Source: Acidimicrobiaceae bacterium
GTDB lineage: Bacteria > Actinomycetota > Acidimicrobiia > Acidimicrobiales > MedAcidi-G1
DNA: 9,026 nt
Reading direction: 5' to 3'
Assembly: GCA_002727895.1 (NCBI GenBank)
Contig: PBUO01000080.1
Coordinates: forward strand, 11,427 to 20,452
The translations under genes were made by a program, and so were the position numbers. The notes beneath the pieces were generated by a model. That model made no database searches. It saw only the letters and a list, made by a program, of their open reading frames with translations, and was not told the DNA's origin. Shown here piece by piece: positions 6,739 through 9,026 of this stretch; the stretch's first letter is position 1; each line of letters opens with the position of its first letter.

Positions 6739-7402
6739 CCCTTGTGTCGTCGTCCTCGTCGTAGTAGTCGAGGCGGTCCACCGGCATAACCACCGCTGTG
6801 ACCACGTTGAGGCTGTGAGCGATAATGCGCTTCAGGAATCGGTATAACAGAGCCCGCGGCACGGCATGCAGGCCAGGTTCGGTGGAGTGGACCAGGCCGT
6901 TGACCAGAGCGTCGAACTCGCGACGGAGTTCGTCACCGCGAGCGATGTAGGCCCGGGCCCGCTCCTCGTCGCGGACAGTCAGGATCTCGCCCATGAGTGC
7001 GATGCGGGACGAGATCTCGTCGCGGAACCCAAGGATTCTTTCAAGGTCGTCGGCCTCGGCGAATGACACGCCCTCCTCAGCCAGGTCGAAGACGTTCTTG
7101 TTGTAGTCACCGATCCGTTCGAGGTCCTTGATCATGTTCATGAAGACGAGCATCTCGGTGGCGTCACCACCGGCGTGGACCGAAAAGTGGACCACCAACT
7201 CGCGACGGATCTCCATCTCGGTGACATTGATTTGCCGGTCGGTGCGGCGGACCTCATCGGCCACCGAGGCCACCGACCCGCCGGTGATGGCGCTCATGGC
7301 CAAGTCGAAGGTGTGGCGAGCGTCGGTGACCATGCGCTGAACCTGCGCCTCGATGTGGTCGATGCCGCTGTCGTCACTGCGGCGGAAGAAGCTCATGACC
7401 AT
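6734..7402 (-). CDS. phoU: PhoU-like phosphate regulatory protein
   Basis: PhoU proteins are cytoplasmic helical bundles that couple phosphate transporters to the kinase of the PhoR/SenX3 family and hold phosphate-starvation signalling off. This 222-residue protein is all-helical in appearance and of normal length. The first PhoU motif is well kept: EMLVFMNMIKDLERIGDYNKNV (E95, D99, N101 region), preceded by VTEMEIRREL. The second motif, RFLKRIIAHSLNV at about 188-200, has K and H where the family usually has the acidic residues of a metal site, so that half is degenerate. The tail is acidic (LDYYDEDDDTRA). The start is ATG at 7402-7400 with AGGAG at 7414-7410 and a 7-base spacer. It lies 77 bp after the NptA stop on the same strand, so the two are very likely cotranscribed; in many bacteria these two domains are fused in one protein. 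Confidence 0.85.
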   Translation of the reverse strand: MVMSFFRRSDDSGIDHIEAQVQRMVTDARHTFDLAMSAITGGSVASVADEVRRTDRQINVTEMEIRRELVVHFSVHAGGDATEMLVFMNMIKDLERIGDYNKNVFDLAEEGVSFAEADDLERILGFRDEISSRIALMGEILTVRDEERARAYIARGDELRREFDALVNGLVHSTEPGLHAVPRALLYRFLKRIIAHSLNVVTAVVMPVDRLDYYDEDDDTRA

Positions 7403-7479
7403 GGGATTTCTCCTGTCGGGATGTAGGGAACGGTAGTGGCGGAATGGGGACCGAAGGAGCGCGACCGAAGGCCTGCCCG
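7403..7479 (-). other. nptA-phoU intergenic spacer
   Basis: A 77-bp spacer holding the phoU ribosome site (AGGAG, 7414-7410) and a 9-bp direct repeat, CCTTCGGTC on the minus strand, at 7449-7457 and 7463-7471. I see no promoter-like -10 box and no strong hairpin, which supports readthrough from nptA into phoU. Confidence 0.4.
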
Positions 7480-8643
7480 TTATCGCAGTAGGAGAACGAC
7501 GACGAGTGGCACGACTACAAACATGCTGAAGGCGTACCCGACGGCCATGGTGCGCCGGTCGGCGGCCAGGTCGGCCAGGCCGGTGGCCAGGCGAATAGGC
7601 AACTCTCGCAGGACCTGCAGCGGATAGAAGACGAGGATGCCGCTCACGTTGAACAGCGTGTGCACGATGGCCACGGTGACAGCAGCCGGATTGCCGGTGG
7701 CCAGCGAGGCCAGCAGGGCGGTGACCGTGGTGCCTACGTTGGCTCCCAGAGTCACTGGGTAGATGTTCTGGAGGGTCAGCACCCCGGAGGCGGCCAGAGG
7801 GACCAGAACCGAGGTGGTGATAGACGACGACTGCACCGAGATGGTGATGATGGTGCCGAGCAGGATGGCCACGATCCCCGAGCCGGCACTGAGAGCCCGG
7901 TTGATCGCCGCCTCGACCCGTTCTGCGACCAACAGGCGCATGTTTCGGGTGATGTAGGCCAGCGCGAAGAAAATGAAGGAGAGGCCGATGACGATCATCA
8001 ACCCGCCCTTCCAGTTCCCGCTGGCACCGAGGTCCGACAGAAGGTCCTTGACGATGCCGGCTGGCTTCTTCACCGCGGCCTTCAACGGGCTCTTGAACGA
8101 GGCACCAGAGCTCCCGAGGACCCTGTCGGTAATCCAGGTGGCCGTCGTCGACAGGTAGCCGGTGGCCAACTCGATGGGCAGGAAAAGGGCGACGGCCAAG
8201 ATGTTGAAGAAGTCGTGCACGGTGGCCGCCGCGAAGGCCCGACGGAACTCGAGGTCGCGCCGGACGTGGCCGAGCGAGGCCAGTGTGTTGGTGACCGTGG
8301 TACCGAGGTTTGCCCCCATGATCATCGGCACCGCGTCACCGGAACTGACCACGCCGGAGGCCACTAGCCCGACAATGACCGAGGTCGATACCGACGACGA
8401 CTGGACGAGCACGGTGGCCAGCAGGCCGACGAACAGGCCGCTCACCGGGTTGGAAACTCCCTCGAAGAGGCCGTCGACGAAACCCTTGCCCATCGTCTTG
8501 AAGCCGCCGCTGAGCAGTTCGACGCCGGTGAGGAACAGGTAGAGGAGGGCAAGCACGAGCAGCGCCCGCACCAGGGTGGGCACCTCACGCCGACTCGGTC
8601 CGCGCTGTCCGAGCGACGGCGTTCCGGCGAGTGGATCGTTCAT
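7480..8643 (-). CDS. nptA: Na+/phosphate cotransporter, NptA family (PF02690)
   Basis: A 387-residue sodium-driven inorganic phosphate transporter in the cytoplasmic membrane. The family's internal duplication is clear: QSSSVSTSVIVGLVASGV (81-98) and GANLGTTVT (110-118) with HDFFN (143-147) in the first half, and QSSSITTSVLVPLAASGV (271-288), GANVGTTVT (300-308) and HTLFN (328-332) in the second. QSSS motifs form the substrate-binding centre in the family. Hydrophobic segments run from residue 23 to the end; a charged linker (about 175-210) joins the halves. There is no fused C-terminal PhoU domain; a separate phoU follows. The ATG at 8643 was chosen because GGAG (8654-8651) lies seven bases upstream; extension to 8763 would translate the PHO box. 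Expression is probably controlled by the upstream PHO box and thus induced by low phosphate. Direction of transport (uptake versus efflux) cannot be decided from sequence. Confidence 0.9.
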   Translation of the reverse strand: MNDPLAGTPSLGQRGPSRREVPTLVRALLVLALLYLFLTGVELLSGGFKTMGKGFVDGLFEGVSNPVSGLFVGLLATVLVQSSSVSTSVIVGLVASGVVSSGDAVPMIMGANLGTTVTNTLASLGHVRRDLEFRRAFAAATVHDFFNILAVALFLPIELATGYLSTTATWITDRVLGSSGASFKSPLKAAVKKPAGIVKDLLSDLGASGNWKGGLMIVIGLSFIFFALAYITRNMRLLVAERVEAAINRALSAGSGIVAILLGTIITISVQSSSITTSVLVPLAASGVLTLQNIYPVTLGANVGTTVTALLASLATGNPAAVTVAIVHTLFNVSGILVFYPLQVLRELPIRLATGLADLAADRRTMAVGYAFSMFVVVPLVVVLLLR

Positions 8644-8683
8644 CGAAGGGCTCCGCGTCTCACGGTCGTCGGGGTCTCCAGGA

Positions 8684-8689
8684 AACCTA
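8684..8689 (-). promoter_or_regulatory. -10 box of the nptA-phoU promoter
   Basis: TAGGTT on the minus strand fits the actinobacterial TANNNT consensus. A transcript starting about seven bases downstream (near 8677) would give a leader of roughly 34 bases before the nptA ATG. With a 17-bp spacer the -35 position (8712-8707, AGGAGG) does not resemble TTGACA and falls inside the last PHO-box unit, as expected for an activator-dependent promoter. Confidence 0.5.
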
Positions 8690-8705
8690 AGGAGCGGATC
8701 TTTCG

Positions 8706-8738
8706 TCCTCCTGAACACCGCGTGAACATCGGGTGAAC
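8706..8738 (-). promoter_or_regulatory. PHO box: three tandem 11-bp GTTCA units upstream of nptA
   Basis: Read on the minus strand: GTTCACCCGAT (8738-8728), GTTCACGCGGT (8727-8717) and GTTCAGGAGGA (8716-8706). The GTTCA cores are spaced exactly 11 bp apart. Streptomyces PhoP and mycobacterial RegX3 bind direct repeats of about 11 bp with a GTTCACC core. The first two units match well and the third only in its core. A fourth, imperfect unit (GTTCCAATACGT, 12 bp) lies just upstream at about 8750-8739. The third unit covers the -35 position. The RegX3-like regulator encoded at 4021-4734 is the obvious candidate to bind here. Confidence 0.75.
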
Positions 8739-8743
8739 ACGTA

Positions 8744-8763
8744 TTGGAACCGCTTCGTTCCAA
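8744..8763. promoter_or_regulatory. Perfect inverted repeat TTGGAAC-N6-GTTCCAA, candidate operator
   Basis: The arms TTGGAAC (8744-8750) and GTTCCAA (8757-8763) are perfect inverted repeats around CGCTTC. A 20-bp dyad with 13-bp centre-to-centre spacing suits a dimeric helix-turn-helix regulator. It directly abuts the PHO box, and one arm overlaps the imperfect fourth PHO unit. The binding protein is unknown; a hairpin in the leader of the plus-strand gene is another possibility. Confidence 0.45.
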
Positions 8764-8926
8764 GGATTCCGGGGGGGTCTTCGATGATTCTCCTCGGCAG
8801 GCCGGATCCCTTTACCGAGGCTTTCGGCGCGATGTGGGAGAAATGTCCCGTCCGGGGCGATCGCCCGGGCGGAGCGGCCACCGACTCGGGCCGCGTCCAC
8901 GAGTCGAGAGAGCGAGAACCGAACCG

Positions 8927-9026
8927 ATGAACACCCAGGTCCTGGAGCTTCCCACCGCCGAGATACCCGTCATCGTGATGCCCACCGAGGCGCCCCCCGA
9001 GGAGAAGCCGTGGGACGTAAACACCT
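8927..9026 (+). CDS. N-terminal fragment of a gene cut by the window edge, possibly ClpS adaptor
   Basis: An ATG at 8927 opens a frame that continues to the window edge, giving 33 residues: an acidic, proline-rich start (PTEIP-like and PTEAPPEEKPWDVNT at the end). The ending PWDVNT, followed by a codon starting with T, resembles the point where actinobacterial ClpS proteins enter their conserved domain (a Trp, five residues, then W-D-D-P-V-N). ClpS delivers N-degron substrates to the ClpAP/ClpCP protease. The evidence is a handful of residues and should be treated as a suggestion. The ribosome site is weak (purine-rich GAGAGAGCGAGAA upstream). It is divergent from nptA. Confidence 0.45.
   Translation, partial: MNTQVLELPTAEIPVIVMPTEAPPEEKPWDVNT

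Larger units (their letters stand above)
8644..8926. other. Divergent intergenic regulatory region between nptA and the right-edge gene
   Basis: A 283-bp non-coding region. Its left part holds the nptA leader, -10 box, PHO box and an inverted repeat. The right part (8764-8926) holds a 6-bp inverted repeat (CCTCGG at about 8793, CCGAGG at about 8816) and a 12-bp perfect palindrome, GGGCGATCGCCC, at 8855-8866. No TANNNT box was found for the plus-strand gene; TA dinucleotides are nearly absent there. Confidence 0.5.

Noticed and set aside
7449..7471. 9-bp direct repeat between nptA and phoU as a regulator site
   Set aside because: Two short GC-rich copies 14 bp apart, no promoter nearby; chance cannot be excluded.
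8644..8763. N-terminal extension of NptA
   Set aside because: It would translate the PHO box and -10 box, and the ATG at 8643 has a well-placed GGAG.
1..9026. tRNA, rRNA, CRISPR array, insertion sequence or attachment site
   Set aside because: No cloverleaf, spaced repeat array, transposase, terminal inverted repeats or integrase was seen on either strand.

Overview
This is a GC-rich (roughly two-thirds G+C) bacterial chromosomal segment with close gene packing, GTG starts, TANNNT-type -10 boxes, 4-bp GTGA overlaps and a SenX3/RegX3-like two-component pair. Together these point to an actinobacterium. The mix (DUF2342 zinc-metalloprotease homologue, NptA-type phosphate transporter beside PhoU, no pst genes in view) would suit a non-mycobacterial lineage such as the Acidimicrobiia, but that placement is inference. 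Nothing suggests recent transfer: no transposase, integrase, tRNA, CRISPR array or phage gene is visible.

Left end (1-1277, minus strand): a 363-residue NAD(P)-binding SDR/epimerase-like protein with a C-terminal membrane anchor, then the 5' part of moaE (molybdopterin synthase catalytic subunit), whose likely GTG start overlaps the SDR stop. Middle left (1345-2622, plus strand): a DUF2342-type putative zinc metalloprotease, apparently leaderless. It converges on an MFS-type transporter (2646-3989, minus). The two stop codons lie in opposite arms of one long inverted repeat, which may be a shared terminator.

Centre (2646-6691, minus strand): a probable operon of surE (5'-nucleotidase/phosphatase), a soluble SenX3-like histidine kinase, a RegX3-like response regulator and the MFS transporter, read in that order from a possible leaderless promoter next to the surE GTG. 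Right (6734-8750, minus strand): a second operon, a Na+/phosphate cotransporter (NptA family, PF02690) followed by phoU. Its promoter carries three GTTCA units at an exact 11-bp period, the classic layout of an actinobacterial PHO box, with the last unit over the -35 region. A separate perfect inverted repeat abuts the box. At the right edge a plus-strand gene begins (8927), possibly clpS.

Read together, positions 4021-8750 form a compact phosphate-homeostasis locus: transporter, PhoU, sensor kinase, regulator and a nucleotidase. The inferred circuit is that the kinase/regulator pair activates nptA-phoU through the PHO box under phosphate limitation, with PhoU feeding back on the kinase. The individual families are known. 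The most notable points are the PHO box plus adjacent operator, the kinase without membrane helices, the PhoU with a degenerate second motif, the stop-codon inverted repeat, and the membrane-anchored SDR lacking the YxxxK pair. I do not see convincing evidence of an entirely new system.
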